From Symbiodinium natans (Eukaryota > Sar > Dinophyceae > Suessiales > Symbiodiniaceae): DNA of 64,000 nucleotides. Positions 55,328 to 64,000 of the stretch are shown piece by piece; the first letter of the stretch is position 1; every line of letters begins with the position of its first letter. The notes under the pieces are model-generated. The model worked only from the letters and a program-made list of their open reading frames with translations. It did not search any database and had not been told where the DNA came from. The stretch is taken from NCBI GenBank assembly GCA_905221605.1, contig CAJNDS010002153.1, positions 492,998 to 556,997 on the forward strand, given 5' to 3'. The position numbers were made by a program, and so were the translations under genes.

Positions 55328-56219
55328 TATTTTTGTTTTTAAAAGGGCTTTTGGGGTCTTTGGGGTTGTTAGGGTTTGTTTCGGGTTTTTATGATTTTTT
55401 GGGGTTTCAGGGTTTTGGAGGGGTTCAGGGGTTTTCGGATTTTGTGAAACAAGCTGCGGCATGGGTGTGGGCTTTAATGATGCGCTCTTTTTGGATCTCA
55501 ATGACATGCGTTGTTTTCTATTTTAAGGGTGTCCGTACTCTAGATCATTCCTCATATAATCCACGTACACCACAGCCCTCAGCAGTAGATTCCTTGTCTC
55601 TTGAGGGGAAAACAGTTAGACCGAACCTGACTTTCCTCTCCCAGTTTCCTTTTTCGCTACAGGACATCCGCACAATGTACTGAAGAACCAAGACCCCAAC
55701 CTCCCAAACCCTAAACCCCAGACACAGAACCCTAACCCTAAACCCTAAACCCTAAACCCTAAACCCTAAACCCAAAACTCTAAACCCTAAACCCTAAACC
55801 CTAAACCCCAAACACCGAACCCTAACCCCCCCCCGAAAAGTCCCCTCAGCAGGTGCTCCAGTGCTTGTCGATGCTCCTCGTTTTCTTTTTTGGCGACGTG
55901 GCCTTCCTGAACCGCGGCCAGGGTAACCTGTGCCCCTTGGGCCCGCAAGATGGAGTGCAGTGGTCCGGGCTGTGATCTAGGGTTAAGGGTTAAGGGTTTG
56001 GGGTTTAGGGTTTGGGGTTTGGGGTTTAAGGTTTAGGGTTTGGGGTTTGGGGTGTAGGGTTGGGGGCAGTATTGGGGGGTTTTGGGTGCCGTCACTTTAG
56101 GGCGAGGGTTGGAGAGCTTTCTGGAGCATGTGTGCTCTACCCTTGAGTGTGTCGACTGCTGGGACCATGAGATCCCCTGCTACCTCCCTCACTCGCTTCC
56201 TTGCCCATTCCTTGTCTAA
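54073..56219 (+). CDS. Exon series with acidic helix and membrane segment
   Basis: Proposed exons: 54073-54101, 54160-54212, 54261-54373, 54510-54586, 54932-54957, 55200-55260, 55454-55509, 55663-55690, 55853-55971, 56117-56219. Best parts: LETLMASDLDGLEDLMTFIE and SNTSEDGVRPNEFL (donor GTGAGCC), SLPDLASMLLMKHRKRWKFE, RKLEHEMLK, PLGEALVHGRQSRALARLNK, GMGVGFNDALFLDLNDM, LQCLSMLLVFFFGDVAFLNR (hydrophobic helix), EHVCSTLECVDCWDHEIPCY. The last exon, cysteine-rich, ends with TAA at 56217-56219 unless GT at 56213 is a donor. Some junctions agree in phase (54932-55200, 55853-56117). No domain named. Confidence 0.45.
54385..54511. repeat. TTTAGGG array between two exons
   Basis: About 17 units fill almost the whole 136-bp intron between 54373 and 54510; this intron has no C-strand half. 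Confidence 0.9.
54772..54855. repeat. 16-17-bp tandem repeat AGGGTCTCAAGGGTTG
   Basis: Five units, the first two with GTTT and later ones with GTTG. Confidence 0.85.
55287..55326. repeat. (ATT)n microsatellite
   Basis: About 13 units in an intron. Confidence 0.95.
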
Positions 56220-56798
56220 GGAAGTTCTAGGAACCATGAAGGGTTCTGAGGGGTTAAACCTTGTCTCACCGAAAACCGGTTGTTCTAGCAAGAACTCTTC
56301 TTCCCGGCATCACGTTGGACGGAAAAGGCGTGAAGGGCAGCTTGTGGGGGGTCCTGATTAGAAGGGATCCTACCATTTGGGGGTCTATGTTGGGGGTTCC
56401 CTTATGTTCGTAAACTTCCAGATTTCAACCTAAGGGCCCTCGGTATAGTTTCCCCAGTGCGAAAGCAACTAGAATCCCTGCAGCTCCAATTGGGTTGTAG
56501 AGCTCTTCCGAGCTCCAGCTCTCAGCTTAGCTTGATCGTTTGGGAACTCGAAGTCCCACCTTTACTCGAAGCTACGCCCAAACCTTGAGACCGAAGTTTA
56601 CTGGCTGGTTCTTAGTAGGGAATAGGGGAGTGAGGTACGTACCTAAGTTCAGTTTTAGGGGAGGGTTTGGGGGTTCAACCCTAAACCCTAATTAAAGCCT
56701 GAGCCTAGAGCCCTAAGCCCTCCGTGGCTTGGGATAAGGGTTTGGGGTTTAGGGTTTAGGGATTAGGGTTTAGGGTCTTCCCTCCAACGCTGCCGAAG

Positions 56799-57655
56799 GT
56801 ATATACATGCTTGCCTTGCTGGTGTCGCTGGCGGCGTTCATGCACCTTCGCCGAACTCCAAAAGCTATAGCTGTCTCTCGAGCCTCAACTCTGAATTCCT
56901 AAGACCCTATCAGAGCAATCCCCTAGGACCCCAAAAAATGCTGTCAGATCTTTTAAGTCCCTTAAGGACCCAAACGTCTGTAAGACCCGAGTGGAGGGTT
57001 CACGGCTGACGGATTTGGGGTTCGGACTGTTGCGAAGTTGCTCAAGACGCATAGGCGGTTCGGAGGGTCTTATGCGCGAAGGAAGAGACACCCTTTAAAC
57101 CCTAAACCCTAGACCCTATACCCTAAACCCAAAACCCTAAACCCCAAACCCCAAACCCTAAACCCTAAACCCCCTACAGCAAAGTGCAAGGTACCAGCTG
57201 GGACGCCGGCAGACAGCGCACCTCCTCCAGGCTTGGTTCTCAGGGCGGCGAAAGTTACCACAAATGGGGGTTTCCGAAAATGGGGGTTTAGGGTTTAGGG
57301 TTTAGGGTTTGGGGTTTAGGGTTTAGGGTTTAGGGTAATGATGATTTAGTAGTTGGGGGTATATTAGGGGTCCCCCTATCTTGGGAACCCCCACATGATG
57401 CCCCTAAACCTTTCAGACGAAGCCCAGAACCCCCCACCCCCTCAACACCCTAAACCCTAACCAACCTTTTTGAAATTATAGGTACTTGTTGGGTTCCGGT
57501 ATTGGAAGGGAATTCGGCGGGTCTATACTCGGGGGTCCCTTATATTCGTAAGCTCCCATGTAAGGCTTAGTCGCTATAGTCACTATAGTCTCTGGATTCC
57601 CATATGGAGTGAAAGGTCCAAGCATGCTTCGTGGGAATGTGAGGGTCAGGGCTCG
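56799..57655 (+). CDS. Exon series beginning with a membrane helix
   Basis: Exons: 56799-56872, 57038-57088, 57191-57269, 57616-57655. The first contains ATG 56806 and reads MLALLVSLAAFMHLRRTPKA, a hydrophobic helix followed by basic residues, which could be a signal anchor and hence a gene start; an acceptor CGAAG precedes it, so an internal exon is also possible. Others: LLKTHRRFGGSYARRKRH, VPAGTPADSAPPPGLVLRAA, PSMLRGNVRVRA (donor GTAAAAAC). The 57191 and 57616 exons join in phase across an intron with a family G-like repeat. A further candidate at 56484 (SNWVVELFRAPALS) is not placed. Confidence 0.4.
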
Positions 57656-57694
57656 GTAAAAACTGTGGTACATTCCCGGTAGGGTACATTCCTT

Positions 57695-57797
57695 GAAATG
57701 TTCCCCCTTATACGAAGAGTCCTGAAGAAGTCAGGATGACAGTACCCCCCCTCTTATCATCCCCAGAAAGGACTGTTAGTAGAAGGGGGAACATCCC
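57695..57797. mobile_element. Family B inverted-repeat element
   Basis: AAATGTTCCCCCTTATAC and GAGTCCT at the left, AGGACTGTTAGTAGAAGGGG and GAACATCCC at the right. Best-preserved family B copy, about 103 bp. Confidence 0.8.
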
Positions 57798-57818
57798 ATT
57801 ACATTCCCATTAGGGTTC

Positions 57819-57980
57819 AGGGTTCGATAGAGTTCGATGTCCAAGCAGAGAAAACGATGCTTCAGGGATCGGCCATTGACGATCATCACTAGGTTGACGG
57901 AATTGACCAGCCGAAGCATGCACCGCGAAGCTTGGCCAACCCTGCGTGCTACCCCTGAGGAGCCGAAAACTTGTTAAGTT
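57819..57980 (+). other. Open frame of unknown origin
   Basis: A frame from about 57855 reads RKRCFRDRPLTIITRLTELT and ends with TAA near 57977. It lacks a good donor and could be an exon or a transposon remnant. Not placed in a model. Confidence 0.3.
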
Positions 57981-58048
57981 TCCACAAGAACGAAGCTTTC
58001 TTCATTGGGAAAACCCTAAGCCCGCATCCCCGAACCGTAACCTTACAG

Positions 58049-58370
58049 AAAGTTCCCCAGCGGAAGCCCAGCCCTGAAGAGCGAGACGTCCCACACAGCA
58101 ACCCCTAAACCCTAAGCCTTAAACCCTAAACCCTAAACCCCAAACCTGAACCCCAAACCCGAACCCCAAACCCTGAATCTCAAACCGTCCGAGCCCACGA
58201 AAACGCAGATAGTCTAAGCCCGAGAACATGGAGGAGAAGGCTGGCGTGCACCGGCTGACAGTACAAGCACAGTCGTCCCTGATGGGCATCTTTGAAGTGC
58301 GGTGCGGCTACACCGAGAAATGGACACACTGGGCCTCCAGCACCCTGTGCAAGTTCCAGCTGACCAGAAG
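58049..58370 (+). CDS. Two candidate exons, unknown protein
   Basis: Exon 58049 to about 58097 follows AACCTTACAG and reads KVPQRKPSPEERDV. The second, from 58225 after CCCGAG, reads MEEKAGVHRLTVQAQSSLMG, IFEVRCGYTEKWTHWASSTL and CKFQLTRS; its 3' boundary is uncertain (GC or GT donors between 58350 and 58372, or the TAA at 58381-58383). The long open, G/C-ending frame makes the second exon likely. It may be a gene start, since an ATG is the second codon. Confidence 0.5.
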
Positions 58371-58584
58371 CGCTTCCCCCTAAACCATTCAAGCTTCAGC
58401 GCTCATCCCGAAGTGTCCTTGAACCCCGAAGCAGCCCTGAATTAGGGTTTTGGGTTGCGGGTTTAGGGTTTAGGGTTTGGGGTTTAGGGTTTAGGTCTAA
58501 ACCCATGGCTTTAAATCCAGACCCTAAGCTCCCCAAACCCGAAACCCTACACCCCTAGACAAAGTGACCCTGATTCCGACATGG

Positions 58585-58757
58585 AGGTTCAGGCTGCTTC
58601 TAAGCCCAACTCAGTCAGAAGCCCTCTAAGTTCCCTAAGTAGGTTACAAGCACTCACGAACCTTGGTCCAAGTACTTCAAACCCCAGTTGTGACTGTACT
58701 GATAAGTCCGCGAAGTCCCCTAAGTAGGTTCTAAGTACCCACAAACCTCCAAGCAAA
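58585..58757. mobile_element. Family D element, longest copy
   Basis: GGAGGTTCAGGCTGCTTCTA at the left, TTCTAAGTACCCACAAACCT and CC at the right, with two TCCCCTAAGTAGGTT-type cores. A candidate exon (DPDSDME) ends at the element's left edge, GAG|GTTCAGG. Confidence 0.7.
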
Positions 58758-58814
58758 GGACCCTAAACTCTAAACCCTCAACCCTCAACCGTCCTCAACC
58801 CTCCTCAACCCTAA

Positions 58815-58998
58815 CCCCTAAACCCTAAACCCTAAACCCTAAACCCTAAACCCTAAACCCTAAACCCTAAACCCTAAACCCTAAACCCTAAACCCTAAAC
58901 CCTAAACCCTAAACCCTAAACCCTAAACCCTCAACCCTCAACCCTCAACCCTAAACCCTAAACCCTAAACCCTAAACCCTAAACCCTAAACCCTAAAC
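58815..58998. repeat. CCCTAAA array
   Basis: About 25 units with a short CCCTCAA block, before the exon at 59004. Confidence 0.95.
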
Positions 58999-59003
58999 TA
59001 AAG

Positions 59004-60347
59004 GGCCTCAGATGCTGCCCGCAGGCGGCTTCGGAAGAGAGCGTGGCTGAGACGTGCGAATCCGAGGCTTGGGTTTAGGGTTTGGGGTTAGGTTTTAGGC
59101 TGAACCCTAAACCCTAAACCCTAAACCCTAAACCCTAAACCCTAAACCCTAAACCCCAAACCCTAAACCCCAAACCCTAAACCCCAAACCCAAAACTAAG
59201 CCTTAAACCCGAAAGGTTCAGGGTTTCGGGTTTCGGGTTGAGGTCTTGGCCGGGGTGCGCGGATGAGACCCGAGCTCCCGAGGATCCCACATCTGTTCAA
59301 ACCTTTGGGGCATCTCTTTTGGTACATGGTTTTAGGGTGTTTAGGGTTTAGGGTTCAGGGTGTAGGGTTAGGTTAAGGGTCGCTGGAGAGGCCTCCTTCA
59401 GCAGCTTTCAGCGGACCTTCTCGGATCCGACGGACGGGTACACGCCAGGGTTTTCGGGGGTTCGGGGTTTAGGGTTTATGGTTGAGGGGTTTTAAAGGTT
59501 TAAGGTTTTAATTGTAGGGTTTATGGAAGGGGTTTTAGGGTTAAGGGTTTTAGGGTTTGCCAGAGGTAGAACAGACCTTAGTTTAATGAGGCAAGTTCAG
59601 CGAAACAAAGTGGGATCCCATATGTTGGGTTTGGGGTTTGGGGTTTAGGGTTTGGGGTTTAGGGTTTAGGGTTTGAGGTTTGGGGTCTGGGGGTTTGGGG
59701 CGCGTATGAATCCCCTGAGCCCTCCATGGGGTCTTGATGCTGGGGGGCCTATATGTTGAACCCTAAACCCTAAACCCTAAACCCTAAACCCTAAACCCTA
59801 AACCCTAAACCCTAAACCCTAAACCCTAAACCCTAAACCCTAAACCCTAAACCCTAAACCCTAAACCCTAAACCCTAAACCCTAAACCCTAAACCCATAA
59901 CCCTAAACCCTAAACCCTAAACCCTAAACCCTAAACCCTAAACCCTAAACCCTAAACCCTAAACCCTAAACCCTAAACCCTAAACCCTAAACCCTAAACC
60001 CTAAACCCTAAACCCTAAACCCTAAACCCTAAACCCTAAGCTGTGGTGCTTGTTGATTTCAACGAAGGAGGGGTTCTAAAAAGGGCACAAGTTATACTGG
60101 CAACCACTGTCGCCGAGGCTCCTGTATCGGCGAAGGGTTTCGCTAGGCTGGCTTTTTGGGATATGTGTATGTTCCTTATTTGGGTCGATAAGGGACCCTC
60201 TCTCCCTCTCTCTCTCTCTATATAATTTTTTCCAAACGGTTTAAAGGCCAGCCAACCCAGTTAAGGTTTAGGGTTTAGGGTCTAGGGTTTCAGGACAACC
60301 GTGGTGGAAGATCGCTGTTGCAACGGCAGAGGGCGAGCACGGAAGAG
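59004..60347 (+). CDS. Exon series, unknown protein
   Basis: Exons: 59004-59072, 59275-59321, 59402-59449, 59601-59628, 60041-60183, 60294-60347. Readable: QAASEESVAETCESEAW (donor GTTTAGGG), LPRIPHLFKPLGHLF, SFQRTFSDPTDGYTPG, ETKWDPICW, VVLVDFNEGGVLKRAQVILA and TTVAEAPVSAKGFARLAFWD (acceptor CCCTAAG), DNRGGRSLLQRQRASTEE (GC donor). The first four join in phase; the next junction does not, so an exon is missing or the 60041 exon belongs elsewhere. Between 59758 and 60038 lies one of the longest telomere-like arrays. Confidence 0.45.
59758..60038. repeat. CCCTAAA array of about 280 bp
   Basis: About 40 nearly perfect units ending CCCTAAG, which is the acceptor of the exon at 60041. Confidence 0.95.
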
Positions 60348-60553
60348 GCCCTTACCCCTCAACCCTAAACTCTCAACCCTAAACCCTAAACCCTAAACCC
60401 TCAACCCTAAACCCTAAACCCTAAACCCTAAACCCTAAACCCTAAACCCTAAACCCTAACCCTAAACCCTAAACCTCCATCAGTTTCCGGATTTCTCAAG
60501 CTTGGGGCTTCGACTCTGAGGCCTAGAAACCGAACCCCCAGGCGCTCTCGCAG

Positions 60554-63548
60554 TTTTCCCGAAGGGTTTAGGGTTTAGGGTTTAGAGTTTAGGGTTTAGG
60601 GTTTAGGGTTTAGGTTTAGGGTTTCGGGTCCAAGTATCTTCATATAGGGACCACAAGGGAATACTATTAGTTAATTATTCCGGCCCAAAAAGTAGTGCTA
60701 GGGCCCATATTTGGGGGGACTGGGGGTGACCAAATCGCCGCCTTCCTCGAACTCCGAAGCTCTCCCAAAACCCGGTTTAGGGTTTAGGGTTTAGGGTTTA
60801 GGGTTTAGGGTTTAGGGTTCAGGGTTCAGGGTTTTGGAGGCCCCTCTGCCCTTGTCAGCTTGGAAGGAGGGAATTAGGTTGAGGGTTTCGGGCTTAGGGT
60901 TTAGGGTTGATAGAACAGGTTTTGGGCGGTTTTGGGGTGGGTTTTGGGCGGGTTTTGGGCGAAAGTTTTGGGCCGGGTTTGAGCGAGTTTGAGCGAGTTT
61001 GTTTTTGAGGGTTTAGAGTCAGCCAGAATCCTGACCCTAAACCCTAAACCCTATTGACACTTCATAAGGCCCCTATATTGCCTCAATGCGAGCCCCTCTC
61101 GGGTCCTGAGTTTAGGGGGTGGGGGGTGGCCAAAAAATCCTTGTGTTCAGGGTTTAGGGACCCTAAACTAAACTCTAAACCCTAAACCCTAAAACCTAAA
61201 CCCTAAACCCTAACCTGTCAGAAAGGGACCATCGAGAATTGCCCCTTCGCCCAAGATCTTCTCGAGTCCCTTAGCCACTGCAATCCGCATCCGGGCCATC
61301 TAGCGCTGCGCGTTTTTTTTGGGTTTCGGGGTTTAGGGGTTTAGGGTTTCGGGTTTAGGGTTTAGGGGTTTAGGGCAGGACGTTTCCAAGTCTGTGATCC
61401 GCCTGCAGATGGCGCGTGAGAGAGAAGAGTAAACTACAGAGCAGAACCCCCTTCAGCACGAAGATCTGCGACAGCAGCCATGGTAGCCTGTAGGGTTACG
61501 GCTTAGGGCTTAGGGTTTGGTTTGAGGATGCTAGATGTTTTCGGAGCTCATGGTTTTGTTAAGGAAAGCCCGAAAGCCCCAAAGACCCTGCACCCTAAAC
61601 TCGCCAAACCCTAAAGCCCAAAACGCCCAAAAAGGGGTTAGGGATCAGGGTTTAGGGTTTAGGGTTCAGGGTTTAGGGTTTAGGGTTAGGGTTTAGGGTT
61701 CAGGATTTAGGGTTTAGGAAGCTCAAAACCAAGCTCCACAGATCCCATAGATCCTAGATCGCGACTTCGTGTGCTTCTTCCCGGAAGGTCCAGCCCATCG
61801 ACGTCCAGGTCTGCTGCCCTTCAGAGCAGCTTTGCTTGTGATTTGGTTTAGGGTTTAGGGTTTAGGGTTTAGGGTTTAGGGTTTAGGGTTTAGGGTTTAG
61901 GGTTTAGGGTTTAGGGTTTAGGGTTTAGGGTTTAGGGTTAGGGTTTAGGATTCCCCCCGCGTACCGACGTCCATGCCCCCGATCTCGTGCTGAGCCCCCC
62001 CCCCCCCCCCCCCCCCGCCCGACAATGAAGACAAGTTGAGAGCTGGTGGTCCGAACCCACGGATGCGCCGACTGGGCTGCTGTCTCGGAACTTGAAGTAA
62101 GTTACCGTAAATGTGTCGGATAGCGCTGGTTAGATAGTATGCGTATTCTGGTAACTTGACTTCAGCTCCTTAGCAAGAACCCAGCTTATGGACTGCTTCC
62201 TCGAAGGCTGCAGCACCTTCTGCACCTCACAGCACCGTTTCATCTACAAGGTGTTGCAGCAGAAGACTCGGAAACGGCGCACAGATACGGGGCAGGTTCA
62301 GGGTTTAGGGTTTAGGGTTTAGGGTTTAGGGTTTAGGGTTTAGGGTTTAGGGTTTAGGGTTTAGGGTTTAGGGTTTAGGGTTTAGGGCAGGTTTCGCCAA
62401 CAACAGCGGCCACTGCATACCGAGCATTCGGTGTAACTTACGGTATAAAGCGCTGTTCATTAATGTGTCCTATTTCGAAAGTAACTCAAAAGGGGCCCCG
62501 TCCTTTGGGACCCTGAATCCACAACCCTGGACATCCCCCTAAACGCTAGACCCTACACCCTACACCCTAATCCCTAATCCCTAAACCCTAAACCCTAAAC
62601 CCTAAACCCCAAACCCTAAACCCTAAACCCTAAACTCTAAACCCTAAACCCTAAACCCTAAACCCTAAACCCTAAACCCTAAACCCCTAAACCCCTAAAC
62701 CCCTAAACTCTAAAGCAAGCCTCAGGTTCGCGCCGGTGAGCCCAAGTCAGCTGCTGTCACAGCGGCTGCCCCGGCTGCCAGAGGTCGACCAGCTCGAGAG
62801 CCTCAGCCGCGTTGGGTTTGGGGTTTAGGGTTTAGGGTTTAGGGTTTAGGGTTAGGGTTTGGGGTTTAGGGTTTAGGGTTTAGGGGTTTAGGGTTTAGGG
62901 TTTAGGGTTTGGGGTTTAGGGTTAAGGGGTTTGGGGTTTAGGGTTAGGGTGTTGAGGGTTAGGGTGTTTAGGTTCAGGGCAGGTGTCCAGGGTGTTCAGG
63001 GTGTTCAGGGTGTTCAAGGTGTTCAGGGTGTTCACCGTGTTCAGGGTGTTCAGGATGTTCAGGGTGTTGGGTTTAGAGAATGATTGGGGTGCAAAGTCTA
63101 CGCTTCGGCGTTCAGAGTTCAGGATTTTGGTCTACAGCATATAGGGCTTGGGGCCTAAGGTTCGGGATGCGGATCTAAAGATCAAAGATCCTCAAGCTTG
63201 AGCCCCAAGCCTGATTCTTGGTAGCACTCTTTACCTTTTTTTTGGTTCTGCCAACCAAAAAAAAGGGTACCCCCCTCCCCCCCTATTAAAATATGGTTAC
63301 TGGGTTACTAAGTACGAGCTCTGCAAGCCCTACAAAACGTAATCCAGGAGATTTCGGCGCCCAAGCCAAATCCTAAACTCCAAAAGTTAAGAAGGGAGTG
63401 CTAAATCGCCGGCAGCTTAGATGTTGGGGTCTAGGGTCGTTTAGGGTTTAGGGTTTAGGGTTTAGAGTTTCGACAAAATCGCAGAAGCTGGGCTTCAGTC
63501 GTTCAGAACCACAAGCGCCAGGGCCCCCACAAGCATGAGAATAGTTGA
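60554..63548 (+). CDS. Mostly in-phase exon series, possible stop at 63548
   Basis: Exons: 60554-60565, 60702-60774, 61069-61102, 61222-61311, 61379-61428, 61457-61482, 61758-61808, 62036-62096, 62174-62295, 62407-62432, 62726-62815, 63395-63428, 63499-63548. Readable: IFGGTGGDQIAAFLELRSSP, APILPQCEPLS, KGTIENCPFAQDLLESLSHC, DVSKSVIRLQMARERE, DFVCFFPEGPAHRRP, ESWWSEPTDAPTGLLSRNLK (donor GTAAGTTA), AYGLLPRRLQHLLHLTAPFH, EPKSAAVTAAAPAARGRPAR, NHKRQGPHKHENS then TGA at 63546-63548. From 61222 on all junctions keep phase, but the 28-bp gap 61429-61456 is too short for a normal intron, so that region is mis-modelled. Product unknown. Confidence 0.45.
61848..61948. repeat. TTTAGGG array
   Basis: About 14 G-strand units on the donor side of the intron before 62036. 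Confidence 0.95.
62297..62388. repeat. TTTAGGG array
   Basis: About 13 units filling the intron between 62295 and 62407. Confidence 0.95.
62816..63394. other. Intron with G-rich repeats, GTTCAGG tandem and inverted repeat
   Basis: TTTAGGG variants to 62985, then eight GGTGTTCA-type units (62985-63070), and an inverted pair around 63225-63265 with TACCTTTTTTTTGG and CCAAAAAAAAGGGTA. No exon supported. Confidence 0.7.
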
Positions 63549-63866
63549 ATAGCCTATAGATCCCAAACCCGAAGCTCCCAAACCCCCCCGAAATGTCGGC
63601 CCTCAGCCCTCATCCTATAGCGGTTTAGGGTTGAGGGTTGAGGGTTTAGGGTTTAGGGTTTAGGGTGTAGGGTTGGGCTTCCTAGACCCGTGAACCCCCA
63701 AAGGGCTCCACCTCCCAAGGCTTGCAGGGTTTTGAGGTTTTCGGGTTTAGGGAACCCTAAAACCTAAATACCTTAAAACCCTAAACCCTAAACCCTAAAC
63801 CCTAAGCCCTAAACACCCTAAACCCTAAGCCCTTAATGCCCTGAACACGCAAGCTCCCGGCGTAAG

Positions 63867-63951
63867 GCTCTTGGACCAGGGCTGGTTGGCGCAGGAGCGC
63901 TCGCGGAACTCCCAGTTCGTCGCCTGGATCTCCTCCAAGCACCCTGGCGGA
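63867..63951 (+). CDS. Candidate exon of a gene continuing past the window
   Basis: Acceptor GGCGTAAG, frame reads LLDQGWLAQERSRNSQFVAW then ISSKHPGG, donor GTCACCC at 63952. High G/C at third positions. C-strand repeats lie on both sides. Not recognised. Confidence 0.5.
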
Positions 63952-64000
63952 GTCACCCTAAACCCTAAACCCTAAACCCGAAACCCGAAACCCTAAACCC

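Noticed and set aside
56097-56291. Minus-strand frame KEWARKRVREVAGD
   Set aside because: It looks protein-like, but the + frame EHVCSTLECVDCWDHEIPCY follows in phase from 55971 and fits the strand of the neighbours. Not fully excluded.

Overview
The window looks like nuclear DNA of a dinoflagellate or close alveolate relative. Almost everything between short unique segments consists of 7-bp telomere-like repeats, CCCTAAA or TTTAGGG, in hundreds of short arrays on both strands. The unique segments are mostly 20-150 bp, GC-rich, open in one frame and bounded by AG before and GT, GC or GA after. They read as small exons, nearly all on the + strand. GC donors, AG|G acceptors, introner-like intron insertions and the TTTAGGG repeat unit all fit dinoflagellates; the species cannot be named from sequence alone.

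The central observation is that telomere-like arrays build the introns. The commonest pattern is exon, GTTTAGGG repeats, filler, CCCTAAA repeats, AG, exon, so the two intron ends are inverted copies. In over a dozen cases the first repeat unit itself supplies the GT donor, and degenerate units (CCCTAAG, CCTTAG, CCTAAAG) supply the AG acceptor. Two genes test the splicing by restoring known domains: a RING-type zinc finger (about 1955-3658) and a membrane-anchored carbohydrate-sulfotransferase-like gene (35216-37276), which appears complete from ATG to TAA. Many other exon series chain in consistent phase, but I cannot name their products. Because short GC-rich segments are often open in several frames, those models are hypotheses.

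Layout: 1-8.6 kb, candidate exons with the RING gene; 9.4-29.2 kb, a long chain of small exons ending at a possible stop codon at 29210-29212, interrupted at 19.5-23.2 kb by a degenerate transposon-like insertion and three 168-bp tandem repeats; 29.4-35.0 kb, another exon chain in which two introns coincide with miniature inverted-repeat elements; 35.2-37.3 kb, the sulfotransferase gene; 37.5-46.3 kb, several exon chains including a possible signal-peptide gene start at 41732; 46.8-47.2 kb, a decayed non-LTR reverse transcriptase; 47.9-64 kb, further exon chains with possible stops near 52577, 56219 and 63548.

Several short inverted-repeat families (A, B, D, E, H here) recur between the telomere-like arrays. 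At least three copies sit exactly inside introns, and one lies between perfect 20-bp direct repeats that supply both splice sites. This is the signature of introner elements. The telomere-like arrays may be cargo or remnants of the same process. No rRNA, tRNA, CRISPR array, spliced-leader relic or bacterial-type gene was seen.
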